In this document: one piece after another, positions 44,414 to 54,066 of the stretch
Layout of the letters: the number at the start of each line of letters is the position of its first letter
Numbering within the stretch: the stretch's first letter is position 1
DNA from: Pseudomonas sp. SST3
GTDB taxonomy: Bacteria > Pseudomonadota > Gammaproteobacteria > Pseudomonadales > Pseudomonadaceae
DNA length: 64,000 nucleotides
Direction: 5' to 3'
NCBI RefSeq assembly: GCF_003325755.1
Contig: NZ_QORI02000001.1
Span: forward strand, 1 to 64,000
The notes under the pieces: generated by a model
Databases searched by the model: none
What the model was told of the DNA's origin: nothing
The model's input: the letters and a program-made list of their open reading frames with translations, nothing else
Program-made: the position numbers and the translations under genes

Positions 44414-46076
44414 GGCCCAGAGTGTGTAAAAACGCTCGGGCAAACACTTGCTATGATTTCTGAGCCTGTCATCGCAAGGGAAGCCCATGAAACGGTTTAT
44501 CCAGGGTGAACACCGAGGTCAAAGCACCTTACTTCCTGAAAGCCTCGACGATTACGTCAGCGATACCAATCCCGTACGCGTGGTCGATGTCTTCGTCGAC
44601 GAACTTGACCTAGCCACGCTGGGTTTTGATGGTGTCATTCCAGCCGAAACCGGCAGGCCGGCATACCACCCTGCGACCCTTCTGAAGATCTATATCTACG
44701 GCTACTTGAACCGCATCCAGTCGAGCCGCCGTCTTGAGCGAGAAGCTCAGCGCAACGTTGAACTGATGTGGCTGACCGGGCGCTTGATGCCCGATTTCAA
44801 GACCATCGCCAACTTCCGAAAAGACAACAGCAAAGCCATTCGCGGCGTCTGCCGCCAGTTCGTTTTGCTCTGCCAACAGCTGGGGCTATTCGGAGAAAAC
44901 CTGGTTGCATCGATGGCAGTAAATTCAAAGCAGTTAACAACCGCGACCGCAATTTCACCAGCGCAAAGCTGAAGCGCCGAATGGAAGAAATCGAGACAAG
45001 CATCAACCGTTACCTGACCTCCCTTGATGCGGCTGATCGGCAAGTATCAACTGCCTCTGAGCCTGACGCTGTGCGCTTGGAGGAGAAAATCGAGAAGCTT
45101 AAAAGTCAGATGAAAGAGCTTCAGGTGATTGAGTCTCAGCTCAACGAATCGCCTGACAAACAGGTCTCGCTGACTGATCCAGACGCCCGCTCGATGATGA
45201 CGCGCGGCAATGGAATCGTTGGCTACAACGTACAGACGGCGGTCGACACCCATCACCATTTGATCGTTGCCCATGAGGTCACGAACGTCGGATCTGACCG
45301 CGACCAACTCAGCTCGATGGCGAAACAGGCTAGGGAGGCCATGGCTTTGGAAACGCTGGCGGTAGTGGCTGATCGAGGTTACTTCAAGAGTGAAGAAATC
45401 CTGGCCTGTCACGACGCAAACATCACCGCCTACGTTCCAAAGCCAATGACTTCAAGCGCCAAGGCTGATGGTCGATTCAACAGAGATGCCTTCGTTTATG
45501 ACGCAAGGAAAAACGAATACATCTGCCCGGCGGGAGAGGCCCTGATATGGCGCTTCTCCAGCGTTGAGAAAGGCATGAATATGCACTGTTACTGGAGTTC
45601 AAATTGCCAGAGTTGCGCACTGAAAACTCAGTGCACGCCAAGCAAAAATCGTCGAGTAAAACGCTGGGAACATGAAGCTGTGCTGGAGGAAATGCAGCGC
45701 CGTCTGAACCAAGCGCCAGAGATGATGCGGGTTCGTAAACGGACTGTTGAGCATCCCTTCGGGACGCTCAAACAATGGATGGGTTCGACGCATTTCTTGA
45801 CTCGTAGGCTCGTCGGAGTCAGCGCGGAGATGAGCCTGAATGTGCTCGCCTACAATATGAAGCGGGTTATGAAAATCATCGGCACCGAAGGCTTGTTGAA
45901 GGCGATGGCGGCGTAAAAAGCCCGCTTTTCGGGGCTCCAGGAGACGCTAAAGCGCTTCATAAACGCTCTGGAGCGTTACCGGTGCTGATCGTGGTAAATG
46001 CTTAGGCAATCGCCTCGTCCACCATCGCTGGGCTACGGCACCCAAGCTGCGAAAGTGTTTTTACACACTCTGGGCC
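44414..46076 (+). mobile_element. IS1182-family insertion sequence
   Basis: A 1.66-kb element bounded by perfect 20-base inverted repeats, GGCCCAGAGTGTGTAAAAAC at 44414-44433 and its complement at 46057-46076. Outside these, GCTTTT on the left and GAAAGC on the right extend the symmetry with one mismatch, so the true ends may be a few bases further out. No clear target duplication was found. It lies between the tsdA gene and the hypothetical membrane gene. Its transposase is frameshifted. Confidence 0.85.
44487..45916 (+). pseudogene. IS1182-family transposase, frameshifted
   Basis: A DDE transposase in two frames. The first frame (44487-44972) has the N-terminal domain (MKRFIQGEHRGQSTLLPESLDDYV, DLATLGFDGVIPAETGRPAYHPATLLKIYIYGYLNRIQSSRRLEREA). 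The second continues with IDGSKFKAVNNRDRNFT, GYNVQTAVDTHHHLIVAHEVTN, VVADRGYFKSEEI and the C-terminal VEHPFGTLKQWMG. One base is missing near 44907-44909, where GTTGCATCGATGG should read through as ...VAIDGS. A programmed shift is not typical of this family, so the copy is probably inactive, or the base was lost in sequencing. Confidence 0.85.
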
Positions 46077-46197
46077 GAAAGCAGCCCCTCGTGGTCGGCA
46101 GCTTTCGGCTAGAAGCGGCCGGTCAGCAGCCCTCGTAACGGCGGCGCGTCGTCACCCCCGAACGCATTTGCAATGCCCGCACACTCGCCGCTCAGCG

Positions 46198-47748
46198 TTA
46201 TTCGCGTAAGAAAATCTCGATGCTGCCCTGCTTACGCGGCTCAAAGATGCACCTCGCCGTGTAGCCGATCTCCGTACCAAAAACGTTCTTGGCATCAAAG
46301 TTTAAAAGCACCTGGACGTTCCCGGTGGTCTTGGCGGTCGTTGCACTGGTACCAGTGAAACTGTGGAAGTTGACCGAACTCGGGATGGTCGCGCTCCGTT
46401 TCGTCATGTCCCTACACGCAACAATGGCCTCACCTTCGTCCCAAGAGTTTTCTGCCTGTGTACGCACCTCGGCGCCGCTCTTAAGTTCAGCCTCGGTCAG
46501 GTAGATCCGGTTCTCGTTGGTGCAGTCAATGAAGAACTTGAGTGATCGCAGCGTGCTTTCGTCGCTGAGCTGGACATTCTCGACGTAGTCGCATTTTCCG
46601 CTGTCAATCACGCGCTCAGCCGCTGTGCGGCGGAAGCTTTTAATCTCCGTTAGCCGGCTGCGATATTTGGCCGTGAGCTTCGGATACTGTGCCGAAGTGT
46701 ATTCGTCGATCGCGTAGTCTCGGATGCGAGTGGTGTAGTTCTCCTGGCGCTTCCGCTCGGCCTTGGCAGCGGCCTCCTTGGCTTCGAAGGCTTCCTTTTT
46801 CAGTTCGTATTCACCCTTGAGCGCGACCAGATCAGAATCAGAAACCGCGCTGTACTTTTCCATGATCGCTTTCGCGTCCGTAAATCGCTCTTCTTGGATG
46901 GCCCGACTTAGGTTTTCGAGGACCTCTAAGCGCTTCGCCGCGAACTCATTGGCGGCTTGAGCCTCTACCGCCAGCCTTTTCTGTTCGGTATCCACGCGAC
47001 GCTGCTCGGCAACTCTCTGCCGCTCAATCGCCCGCTGCTTTTGCTGTTCGGCAAGGAGGGCCTGGCTCTCGCCGTAGACCGCCTGGGCATGCTGGAAGTA
47101 GGAGATGTTGGCCAGTAACACGATGCCCAGAATCGCCCAAATTCCGAGGTTGTATCGGTCGTACCACGGTGCTTTCTGTACCATTTTCTGGTGTGTCAGC
47201 GGGTTGAACACCAAGCCGGCAACCAGCATCAGCAAGGCCCCCAGCCAGCCTTGGTGGATGGCGGTGTAGACCGCGACGGCGATGAACACTATCGAGAAAA
47301 GCCAGCGGGCCGGGATCAACAACTTTTCAGCCTCGCCGGCCGGCTGGATCGCGCCGGCTGCATACTCTTCGACAGGGAACTGACGGGGGAACACATCGCC
47401 GTCCAACAGTTGGAGAAGCATGGTCGTGGCGAATTGGTGGAAGACAGCCTGATCGGCCCGGGTCCTGATGAAACCCTCGACCTTCGGGCGGACGACCATA
47501 GTGATGAACTTGTCGAGCTCAGCTTTCCACTTCGAATCGTCGACGACCTGATATCCCTTATCTTCGACCAGCAAAACCGACTTGTCTTTCAGCTCAACGT
47601 AATGCGTTTCAACGGCGGCCATCACCGCCTTGCCGTAGGCGACCCCCTTTTTCTTGGTCTGCATCGCAGCCAGTTGCTCACGAGTCAGCCAGAAAAGGTA
47701 AGCACCCAGCGCCAGCAGCACCAGAACGAGATAGAGCTTGGGACTCAT
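46198..47748 (-). CDS. Large hypothetical membrane protein with coiled coil
   Basis: 516 residues; start at 47748 (MSPKLYLVLVLLALGAYLFWL) with AAGGAG upstream. An N-terminal membrane anchor (4-22), a charged region (LKDKSVLLVEDKGYQVVDDSKWKAELDKFI), two or three central membrane segments (about 148-220, LLIPARWLFSIVFIAVAVYTA; NLGIWAILGIVLLANISYF), then a long Glu/Lys/Arg/Gln-rich coiled coil (about 235-345, with EQQKQRAIERQRVAEQRRVD), and a C-terminal beta-rich part containing several Cys. I recognise no family. It is flanked by the IS and by the defence region and might belong to either module or stand alone. Confidence 0.65.
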   Translation of the reverse strand: MSPKLYLVLVLLALGAYLFWLTREQLAAMQTKKKGVAYGKAVMAAVETHYVELKDKSVLLVEDKGYQVVDDSKWKAELDKFITMVVRPKVEGFIRTRADQAVFHQFATTMLLQLLDGDVFPRQFPVEEYAAGAIQPAGEAEKLLIPARWLFSIVFIAVAVYTAIHQGWLGALLMLVAGLVFNPLTHQKMVQKAPWYDRYNLGIWAILGIVLLANISYFQHAQAVYGESQALLAEQQKQRAIERQRVAEQRRVDTEQKRLAVEAQAANEFAAKRLEVLENLSRAIQEERFTDAKAIMEKYSAVSDSDLVALKGEYELKKEAFEAKEAAAKAERKRQENYTTRIRDYAIDEYTSAQYPKLTAKYRSRLTEIKSFRRTAAERVIDSGKCDYVENVQLSDESTLRSLKFFIDCTNENRIYLTEAELKSGAEVRTQAENSWDEGEAIVACRDMTKRSATIPSSVNFHSFTGTSATTAKTTGNVQVLLNFDAKNVFGTEIGYTARCIFEPRKQGSIEIFLRE

Positions 47749-48027
47749 GCGGAACTCCTTTTCAGAGCATCTGTTTGTGGTTCTTTTGCACACACACCAT
47801 AGCATTCCGCCAGCAGCGGAAGCTCGCCTGCATGAGTAGTTGTCGTTACATATCCGAGGAAGCGTGGGGCTGTGGGAAAAGGCAAAAGGGGCCAGATTTA
47901 CTTTCCTAACCTTAACGCCCGCTCTTGGCCGGCTTCTGCCAGTCAGTCGTCACAGGCCGCTTTGGGTTGGCGGCGGGTAGCCAAAGGGCAGCTACCAGCC
48001 CGTTAGCCCGTATTTCAGGAAAGCGAA
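47749..48027. other. Intergenic stretch with a repeated 'aaaggggccagattta' type motif
   Basis: No gene was recognised. AAAAGGGGCCAGATTTACTTTC at about 47886 resembles short motifs scattered in Pseudomonas genomes near transposable elements. The rest is unremarkable. Confidence 0.3.
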
Positions 48028-48039
48028 TATAATAATGTC

Positions 48040-48117
48040 GATTGCTCCGAGAATAGTTGGCACCTTGCCTCCCCTTGGAGACACCCGAAAGCCCACCCAA
48101 TTAGGTGGGCTTTTCTA
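48040..48117 (+). ncRNA. Candidate short RNA ending in a strong terminator
   Basis: A perfect TATAAT at 48028-48033 lies seven bases before 48040, and a strong hairpin with a T run ends at about 48117, which would give an RNA of about 78 bases. It contains an unpaired C-rich stretch (CCTTGCCTCCCC). The -35 region is poor, and an open frame (48035) runs through the same bases, so this is a candidate only. Confidence 0.3.
48088..48113 (+). terminator. Rho-independent terminator
   Basis: AAAGCCCACC at 48088-48097 pairs with GGTGGGCTTT at 48104-48113 over a six-base loop, followed by TCTATTT. It is bidirectional in shape. The upstream transcript on the plus strand is unclear; see the candidate short RNA. 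Confidence 0.75.
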
Positions 48118-48244
48118 TTTGTGCGATCCCATCGGCATGCCTGTACCCAAGCCGCTACGACATGGCGTGCGCGACGGCAAGGCACCTCCCCTCGATGAAA
48201 ATGCCATACTTCAACTTACAGCTTTCTGCGGCGAGGGTAGCGTT

Positions 48245-48436
48245 ATGGACACATCTGATAGCTGGCGAGTTGTCTGCCAAGATCCGGGAGACGGCAGCGG
48301 AGACGTTATCGTTGAGCTTCCATCCGAGCTACTCGAGAAGCTTGGTTGGACGTTGGGTGATGAGCTGGCGATTGAGAAGAAGGAGGAACGCATCTCCCTA
48401 AAGCTCAAACAGCGAACCGTGAACACACCATCCTAG
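48245..48436 (+). CDS. AbrB/MazE-like DNA-binding protein
   Basis: 63 residues from the ATG at 48245. The SpoVT-AbrB swapped-hairpin pattern is visible: DVIVELPSELLEKLGWTLGDELAIEKKEERISLKLKQR. Such proteins are often antitoxins or small transition regulators, but no toxin gene is next to it. The frame continues upstream to 48035 without a good start. Confidence 0.65.
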   Translation: MDTSDSWRVVCQDPGDGSGDVIVELPSELLEKLGWTLGDELAIEKKEERISLKLKQRTVNTPS

Positions 48437-48685
48437 GGCGGACAGCGCAGCATTCGGTTTCGGCCAAAAGCAGCCGATCCGCACTACGGCTTAGCGATCT
48501 GCGACCTTACACGACAACAAAAATCTTCAGCGGACGAAAACCGCTGGATATCATGGCTCAGGGGAGCATGATTTCCCGGAGAATCGAGTCGCTGAGCCCC
48601 AACGCAGTGGTGAGGACGCCTTTCATCCGAAAGGCATTTATGGCCTTTCTTTAGCTCAAAGCTCAGGTTTTAGCAGGTCTTATCA

Positions 48686-49407
48686 ATGAGAAGCCAGGTA
48701 CATGCACCAGAGAGCTCTCGCCGTGATGATCTGCGTAAGCGTGTTCATATTGCGATTGAGCGCATCCGCATCGGACGTCGACAAAAAGCGTAATCATGGT
48801 TGGCCGGCGTGGTGTCGGCAAAACTGCTCTGCTCAACCTGTTTTTTCACGAGACGGATCATTCCCAGACCCAGTGCGTGCGGGTAGATGCGACGGAATCG
48901 CGCTCGCTGCCGTCGATGCTTACCCCTGCCTTTCATCTGGCCTTGCTACGTATGAGCACGGTGGATGCAGCGAAGGCCTCCGCTGCTCGAGGTCTACGAG
49001 CGCTGTCTAGCTTTGCCAGAGGTCAGAAGGCTAAGTTTGCCGACATTGACGTTGAATTGGATTACGAGCCAGAAGCCGGGCTGGCTGATAACGGGGACCT
49101 CGATGGTGATCTGACAGCATTGCTCATTCAGATAGGTGCAGCAGCTAAAGCTGCGGATACAGCCTTGGTCATTTTGTTGGACGACATGCAGTACATCGAA
49201 GAGGCCCAGCTGGCCGCGTTGATCTCAGCACTGCACCGTGTTTCACAACTGGTCCTGCCCGTCATTCTCGTAGGTGCAGGTCTACCACAAATTCGGGGTC
49301 GAGCTGGGAACGCTAAATCCTACGCAGAGCGAATGTTCGATTATCCGGAGATCGAGCCAGTAATCCAACAAACGTCGATCGGTGTTCCTATGGATGCTTT
49401 GAAATAG
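48686..49407 (+). pseudogene. P-loop ATPase (AAA_16-like), frameshifted and truncated
   Basis: The start (48686) reads MRSQVHAPESSRRDDLRKRVHIAIERIRIGR and then goes out of frame near 48778; adding one C restores RIGRPTKSVIMVGRRGVGKTALLNLFF, the expected Walker A region. The second frame continues with DTALVILLDDMQYIEEAQLAALISALH (Walker B) and VILVGAGLPQIRGRAGNAKSYAERMF, and then diverges and stops at 49407. The full-length family continues with a further ~150 residues, missing here. Probably an inactive remnant of an accessory ATPase. Confidence 0.7.
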
Positions 49408-49537
49408 CCAGGTATTTGCGACCGACTGTAGGCGTAGGCGTGTCCGAACGAAGCCTAACGTCCTTAACCTCAAGGCTCGTTGGCTGACTTTCAGGCGCTA
49501 CTCCCGAAAAGTGAGGTAGGAAGCATTATCTACAGGG

Positions 49538-49730
49538 CTAAGCGGAGCGATGAACATTTCCCAAAGCCCCACGCGTCAGGGCGACGCAAAGATGCCGGGC
49601 ATCCATGTTGTCATGGGACGGGATGACGGCCACCTCGGTTTCCAGGCCTTTGAGCAGCAGGGTGCCGCCAATCACCCGCGAGCCAGCTGTCGATTCTCGT
49701 GACGATTGCGCTCCCGCTTGCGAACGGTAG
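49538..49730 (-). pseudogene. Remnant of a UvrD-like helicase C-terminus
   Basis: On the minus strand the stretch reads VIGGTLLLKGLETEVAVIPSHDNMDARHLCVALTRGALGNVHRSA, which matches the last motifs (V and VI) of UvrD-type helicases: TLLLKGLE, then the DNMDARxLYVALTRG arginine-finger motif. Upstream of it VRKRERNRHENRQLAR lies in another frame, so the remnant is also frameshifted. The rest of the gene is absent. It ends 141 bases before the CBASS effector start. Confidence 0.6.
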
Positions 49731-49870
49731 CGGCGCTCAACAAACGGCTGGAGGTGCCGATATTTATATTAGCCGCTTCGCTTCCCCAGGCTTGAATTCC
49801 GACTCAGCGCCCCTATCTGATCTCAAAGAGCCAGTACGCATCAGTGTTCCTGATATCTCAAGGAGGCCTC

Positions 49871-51046
49871 GTGGGAAAACAAGAAAAAGCCAAAATTGCC
49901 ACCGGTCGCTACAACACCGACGACGTGACGAAGCGTGTCGTGTGGACTCAGGCTGCAGGCCATTGTGAGTTGTGCGGCACCGATCTAATGTACGACTACC
50001 GTGCAGGTAAGCCCATGAACTGGGGCGAGGTAGCCCACATCCTGCCAGCTAGTCCAAAGGGCCCACGGGGTCAGTCTGACCATGACGAGGGCAAGGCCGC
50101 GTCGCTTACCAACGACCCAGCCAATCTCATGCTTCTCTGCCCTGGCTGCCATGACAAAATCGATCGGGATGCTGATGGATATCCGGAAAGCGATCTGAGC
50201 GGCCTGCACCAAGCGTATCTGGAGCGAATCCGGCTGGCGGCAACCACTCCTGACGGTGGTAGAGCGATTCCAGTAATTGTCCAAAGCCAGCATTTCGCGA
50301 CGAACAACGACATACCCGTTCGTGATCTGTTGGTGGCAATGTCGTCAGAGGGACTGACTGCATTCGATCATCCCATCAAGATCACTTTTCCGGCCCCGAG
50401 CCATCGTGGCAGGGATGCCCACTATTGGCAGAGTATTCAGGACAATATTCAGCACGAATTAGAGCAGCAGCTAAAGCGCCGCGGAGGAGCCTATGGTGAT
50501 GCTCCTGCGCTGGCCGTAGTGGGCGTGGCAGATATCCCGGCGCTGATCATGCTAGGGCAGTCCTTAGGTGATCGATCCAAGCGCCTGCTTTTCTCGTTCA
50601 ATCGCGAGCACCAACTACGTTGGCCTGACCAGTCAGCCGAGCCTCCGAGGTTTCTGTTCACCCCGCCCGCGGATGGTGAAGGCCCGCTTGCTCTTGTGTT
50701 GTCTATCTCCGCGCAAGTCCCCACTCGCGATGTCGAAGAGGCATTGCCTAGCGCACGTATCGCAGAGCTGACCATCCCAGTGCCCAGCTATGCGATGGTT
50801 CAGAACCGTCGCGTGATACACGCGTTTCGCGACGCTCTACAAACACACTTGAGCCGGCTTGAGGCCATGACTGCAGACACAATCCATGTGTTTGCAGCAA
50901 TTCCCGCTGCTTTGGCAATTGAGTTCGGTGCCTTGCTCACCACGCAACACCAACACGCCTACCTGATTTTCGATCGAGATAAAGACAACCAAAACAGGTT
51001 CACGCCAACACTACAGTTGGGCCACCAAGCCCAGGAGCTTCATTGA
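49871..51046 (+). CDS. cap5: CBASS effector, HNH-SAVED nuclease (Cap5-like)
   Basis: 391 residues. The GTG at 49871 is chosen because AAGGAGG precedes it at the right spacing. The N-terminal HNH domain has C32-x-x-C35 and C90-x-x-C93 for zinc, catalytic H56 (EVAHILPAS), N85 and H94 (NLMLLCPGCHDKID). The C-terminal SAVED domain (about 190-391) has ALAVVGVADIPALIMLGQSLGD, LVLSISAQVPTRD and TIHVFAAIPAALAIEFGALL. It should degrade DNA when a cyclic nucleotide signal binds SAVED. First of four coupled genes. Confidence 0.9.
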   Translation: MGKQEKAKIATGRYNTDDVTKRVVWTQAAGHCELCGTDLMYDYRAGKPMNWGEVAHILPASPKGPRGQSDHDEGKAASLTNDPANLMLLCPGCHDKIDRDADGYPESDLSGLHQAYLERIRLAATTPDGGRAIPVIVQSQHFATNNDIPVRDLLVAMSSEGLTAFDHPIKITFPAPSHRGRDAHYWQSIQDNIQHELEQQLKRRGGAYGDAPALAVVGVADIPALIMLGQSLGDRSKRLLFSFNREHQLRWPDQSAEPPRFLFTPPADGEGPLALVLSISAQVPTRDVEEALPSARIAELTIPVPSYAMVQNRRVIHAFRDALQTHLSRLEAMTADTIHVFAAIPAALAIEFGALLTTQHQHAYLIFDRDKDNQNRFTPTLQLGHQAQELH

Positions 51047-52272
51047 TGTCCATGAGCAATGAGCAGACCAAGCGCGGGAGCTGGGAGCACTTTCTGCTCC
51101 GCGCCGCGAGGGAGATCTCACTGTCGGAAGCACAGTATGAGAAGATCAACGACCGATACTCCCAGCTGGAGCGGATCCTCAACGCGTCCGACGATCCACT
51201 ACTGGCGGAGGCGCATATTTTCGTCCAAGGCTCCATGCGCCTGAAGACGACAATCAAACCCGTTTCTGACGCTCCAGAGGATCTGGACACCATCGATGCG
51301 GACGCCATTGTTTGGCTCCCTCATGCCCAAGGGGCTGAAGCTCAAGAAGTTCTGGATGCCATTGAGGAACGCTTCAAAGCTGGCAGCCGCGTCCAGGAAG
51401 AAATCAAGCAGCTACGTCGGGGCATCCGGATCATCTATGCCGATGAAAACCCCGGATTCCACATCGATGTCACACCGGCGCGTGCCATCAATGGGAATTC
51501 TCAGGGCAATGGCGAAGGTAAGCTGGAAGTGCCAGATCGGGTAACTGGCTGGAAAGCGAGCAGCCCGATCCCCTACTCCAACTGGCTGCATGTGGCTTCA
51601 AAGCAGACGATTTCGTTGGAGCATCTGGCCGTCGCAAAAAGTCAGCGCGCCTTTGATGCCGCCACTCAGGATCCGCTGCCGCAGTATGAGGACTACCTCG
51701 ATCAAGACCCACTTCGGGCAACGATTAAGCTGCTGAAGCGACATCGGGATGAGTGGGCCATCCGCACCAAAAATGCAGACCATCGTCCGATTTCGGCAGT
51801 TATCACCACACTCGCTACCCACGCCTACCTTGAAGTGGCGAAAGAGTCTCAGTCGTCGCCGCTAAAGCCGCTGGACGCTATCCTCGAAATCGTCCGGCGG
51901 ATGCCGGATCACGTCAAACGCCAAGGGAATGAATGCCTGGTCTGCAACCCGGCGGATAACGGCGAAAACTTCGCTGAGAAATGGAACAGGCCGCTCGACG
52001 GGCACCGTTACCGCCGGGCATTCCAGGAGTGGCATGAGAACGCCAGCGCATCAGTGTCCCTGGGGCTTGAAAGCTTCGAGTCCGCAGAGGCTTTTGTCAA
52101 AGCAGTGAAGGAAAACTTTGGCATGGGCTCTACCTTCATTTCGGCAGTGAACAGCGAGATTCCGTCCAATTGGACATGCCTGGCCGCCCGGACGGAACCA
52201 CCCGAAACTCCACATCGATGGGAGCACTGTTTGGTGGTTTCAGCGGAACAGCGAGCTCTCAAGAGGATGTGA
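51046..52272 (+). CDS. CBASS cyclic-nucleotide synthase (CD-NTase)
   Basis: 408 residues from the ATG at 51046, overlapping the effector stop by one base (TGATG). The CD-NTase core has FVQGSMRLKTTIKP (GS at 62-63), metal-binding D84 and D86 in DTIDADAIVWLP, and a third Asp in NPGFHIDVTPARAIN. The C-terminal part has DPLRATIKLLKRHRDEWAI and VITTLATHAYLEVAKE, typical of the helical lobe. Paired with an HNH-SAVED effector, E1-E2 and JAB genes it resembles clade G-like (CdnG) synthases making cGAMP-type signals; the exact product cannot be read from sequence. Confidence 0.88.
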   Translation: MSMSNEQTKRGSWEHFLLRAAREISLSEAQYEKINDRYSQLERILNASDDPLLAEAHIFVQGSMRLKTTIKPVSDAPEDLDTIDADAIVWLPHAQGAEAQEVLDAIEERFKAGSRVQEEIKQLRRGIRIIYADENPGFHIDVTPARAINGNSQGNGEGKLEVPDRVTGWKASSPIPYSNWLHVASKQTISLEHLAVAKSQRAFDAATQDPLPQYEDYLDQDPLRATIKLLKRHRDEWAIRTKNADHRPISAVITTLATHAYLEVAKESQSSPLKPLDAILEIVRRMPDHVKRQGNECLVCNPADNGENFAEKWNRPLDGHRYRRAFQEWHENASASVSLGLESFESAEAFVKAVKENFGMGSTFISAVNSEIPSNWTCLAARTEPPETPHRWEHCLVVSAEQRALKRM

Positions 52273-52278
52273 AGCCAG

Positions 52279-54066
52279 TTGGGCGTCTTGGTTGATCACA
52301 CCGATACGCCTCTGCAGCGCGGTATAGCCGCGCTGCGAGGCGCGCTTGGCGAAGATGCCGCACTAGCACTGCTTCGGCCTGTGGCCACACGTGCTGACGA
52401 AGCTGCGAGTTACTGCTTTCCGTTGCCAGTGGACTATACGGGCACGGAGCGGCTCCTACGCATCTGCTTTCCGAGGAATTTCCCCCGCAGCGGGTTAAGG
52501 CTTACTGTCGAGCCTTCGCCATGGCTTATATGGCCCCACGCCATGGAAGTCGGGCTTTGCCTTCATGGCTTCCAAGAGCGCCCAGTCATGGGCACCCCCG
52601 AACATGTTGTATCGGACAGCTTGGCTCGGTTACGCAAGATAGTTAACCTGTCCCGAATGGGGTCATGCGCAGCTACCCGGGACGCCGAATTTCGGCGAGA
52701 AATCACAACCTACTGGTCTAGGCAGCAGGGACTGTCCCTACAGAACCTCATTCTTTTAGATCGCCCCCAAGCCGCCTCAAAGCTGTTTGCCCTAAGCGAC
52801 CCTCGGCAAGCATTGCCGTCTGGCCAGGAGACAGTCTGGCTCGCAACTGATCTGTCATCACTCAAAAACCACTGCAGGCGCACGATTGGACGTTCTCCAA
52901 GGATGCGTGCCCCGGAGACCCCTGGATTTTACGCGAAGCTTCAGAGTTATCCGGACCTACGTCTTCCAGCGCCTGAGCTACTGCTCACATGGCTCATGCC
53001 GCACTTAGCCCCTGGCGATAGCGCTCAGCTGTTAGCTTGGTTCAGTGAGCGTGGCTCGCTACCCAATCGTTGGATTGCTTTGGAGCTTCCTGGAGATTCC
53101 AGCGCTCCAATCTACTGCCTTAACGTTCGCACTTACGGCCCGCAGCTGGATCGAGGCTCGAAGTTTTACCTGCGGTCAGCGCGACGCAGACCAGCAGTTA
53201 CGGTCAGCCATCCCCCGGTTCTGATCCGAGCAACGACGCTGGATGTGCTGGACCGGACGGAAATTTTGTCCCGTGACCTGAGCGGTATGGCGCAGAATCT
53301 GGAAGGGACTCGCGTAGTTTGTGTTGGGATAGGCTCGTTGGGCAGCACGGTTGCCCTCCAGTTGGCGCGCTCGGGTGTCGGGCATCTGACACTCATTGAC
53401 CCTGACCACTTGGTGTCTGCGAATCTTGGCAGGCACGTGCTTGGGGCCGATGACCTAGGCCTCCCAAAGGCCGAAGCGCTTCAGGAAAAAATTCGCAAAG
53501 ACCTACCCACTACGGAGGTCACGGCGTTCCCAACCTTCGCCGAAGTGGTGATGTACACGAATCCCGAGGTTTTCGAGAAAGCGGACCTGGTGGTGGTTAC
53601 TACCGCGGATTGGCAGTCGGAGGTGGCACTGTGGGGACCCAAGTCAAATGGCACCTCCTGGGCTTTACTTCAGGCCTGGAGTGAGCCCCATACACAAGTG
53701 GGGCATGTGCTTCTTGCGCCTTCTGGAGCATTTGATGCTCGAGGCCTATTCACACAAAACGGTGATTTTAAGCATAAGTTCACCGAGTGGCCGGAAGGTG
53801 GGGTCATCGCCCTTCCCGCCTGCGGAGAGAGCTTCATCCCAGGAGGCTCTCTAGGAATGGTGAACATTGCTTCGATGGTTTCTCAAACCGCATTACGAGT
53901 GTTGAGCGGCAGCATCGAAAGGCCGAGTTGGGTCAGCAGCATCAATAAACCTCATGATGTGACGACGCTGGGCGGGAGGTACCTTGGGCCAGAGCTGCCT
54001 GCGGGGATACAGCAAACCCAATTGGAGCGTGATTGGCCGGAGCTGCTGCTGGAGAGAGCTCAATGA
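52279..54066 (+). CDS. cap2: CBASS E1-E2 conjugating enzyme (Cap2)
   Basis: 595 residues from a TTG at 52279; TTG 52288 is an alternative and no ATG is near. The N-terminal E2-like domain (about 40-160) has RNFPRSGLRLTVEPSPWLIWP and catalytic-type Cys in MEVGLCLHG. The linker is followed by an E1 ThiF domain (about 345-560): VVCVGIGSLGSTVALQLARSGVGHLTLIDPD (ATP site), then ALPACGESFIPGGSLGM with the E1 Cys. Cap2 conjugates the synthase to targets and raises its activity. Only six bases separate it in-frame from the synthase stop TGA. Confidence 0.88.
   Translation: MGVLVDHTDTPLQRGIAALRGALGEDAALALLRPVATRADEAASYCFPLPVDYTGTERLLRICFPRNFPRSGLRLTVEPSPWLIWPHAMEVGLCLHGFQERPVMGTPEHVVSDSLARLRKIVNLSRMGSCAATRDAEFRREITTYWSRQQGLSLQNLILLDRPQAASKLFALSDPRQALPSGQETVWLATDLSSLKNHCRRTIGRSPRMRAPETPGFYAKLQSYPDLRLPAPELLLTWLMPHLAPGDSAQLLAWFSERGSLPNRWIALELPGDSSAPIYCLNVRTYGPQLDRGSKFYLRSARRRPAVTVSHPPVLIRATTLDVLDRTEILSRDLSGMAQNLEGTRVVCVGIGSLGSTVALQLARSGVGHLTLIDPDHLVSANLGRHVLGADDLGLPKAEALQEKIRKDLPTTEVTAFPTFAEVVMYTNPEVFEKADLVVVTTADWQSEVALWGPKSNGTSWALLQAWSEPHTQVGHVLLAPSGAFDARGLFTQNGDFKHKFTEWPEGGVIALPACGESFIPGGSLGMVNIASMVSQTALRVLSGSIERPSWVSSINKPHDVTTLGGRYLGPELPAGIQQTQLERDWPELLLERAQ

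Noticed and set aside
44400..46090. Target-site duplication of the IS1182 element
   Set aside because: Flanking bases show near-symmetry that extends the inverted repeat, but no matching direct repeat could be defined.
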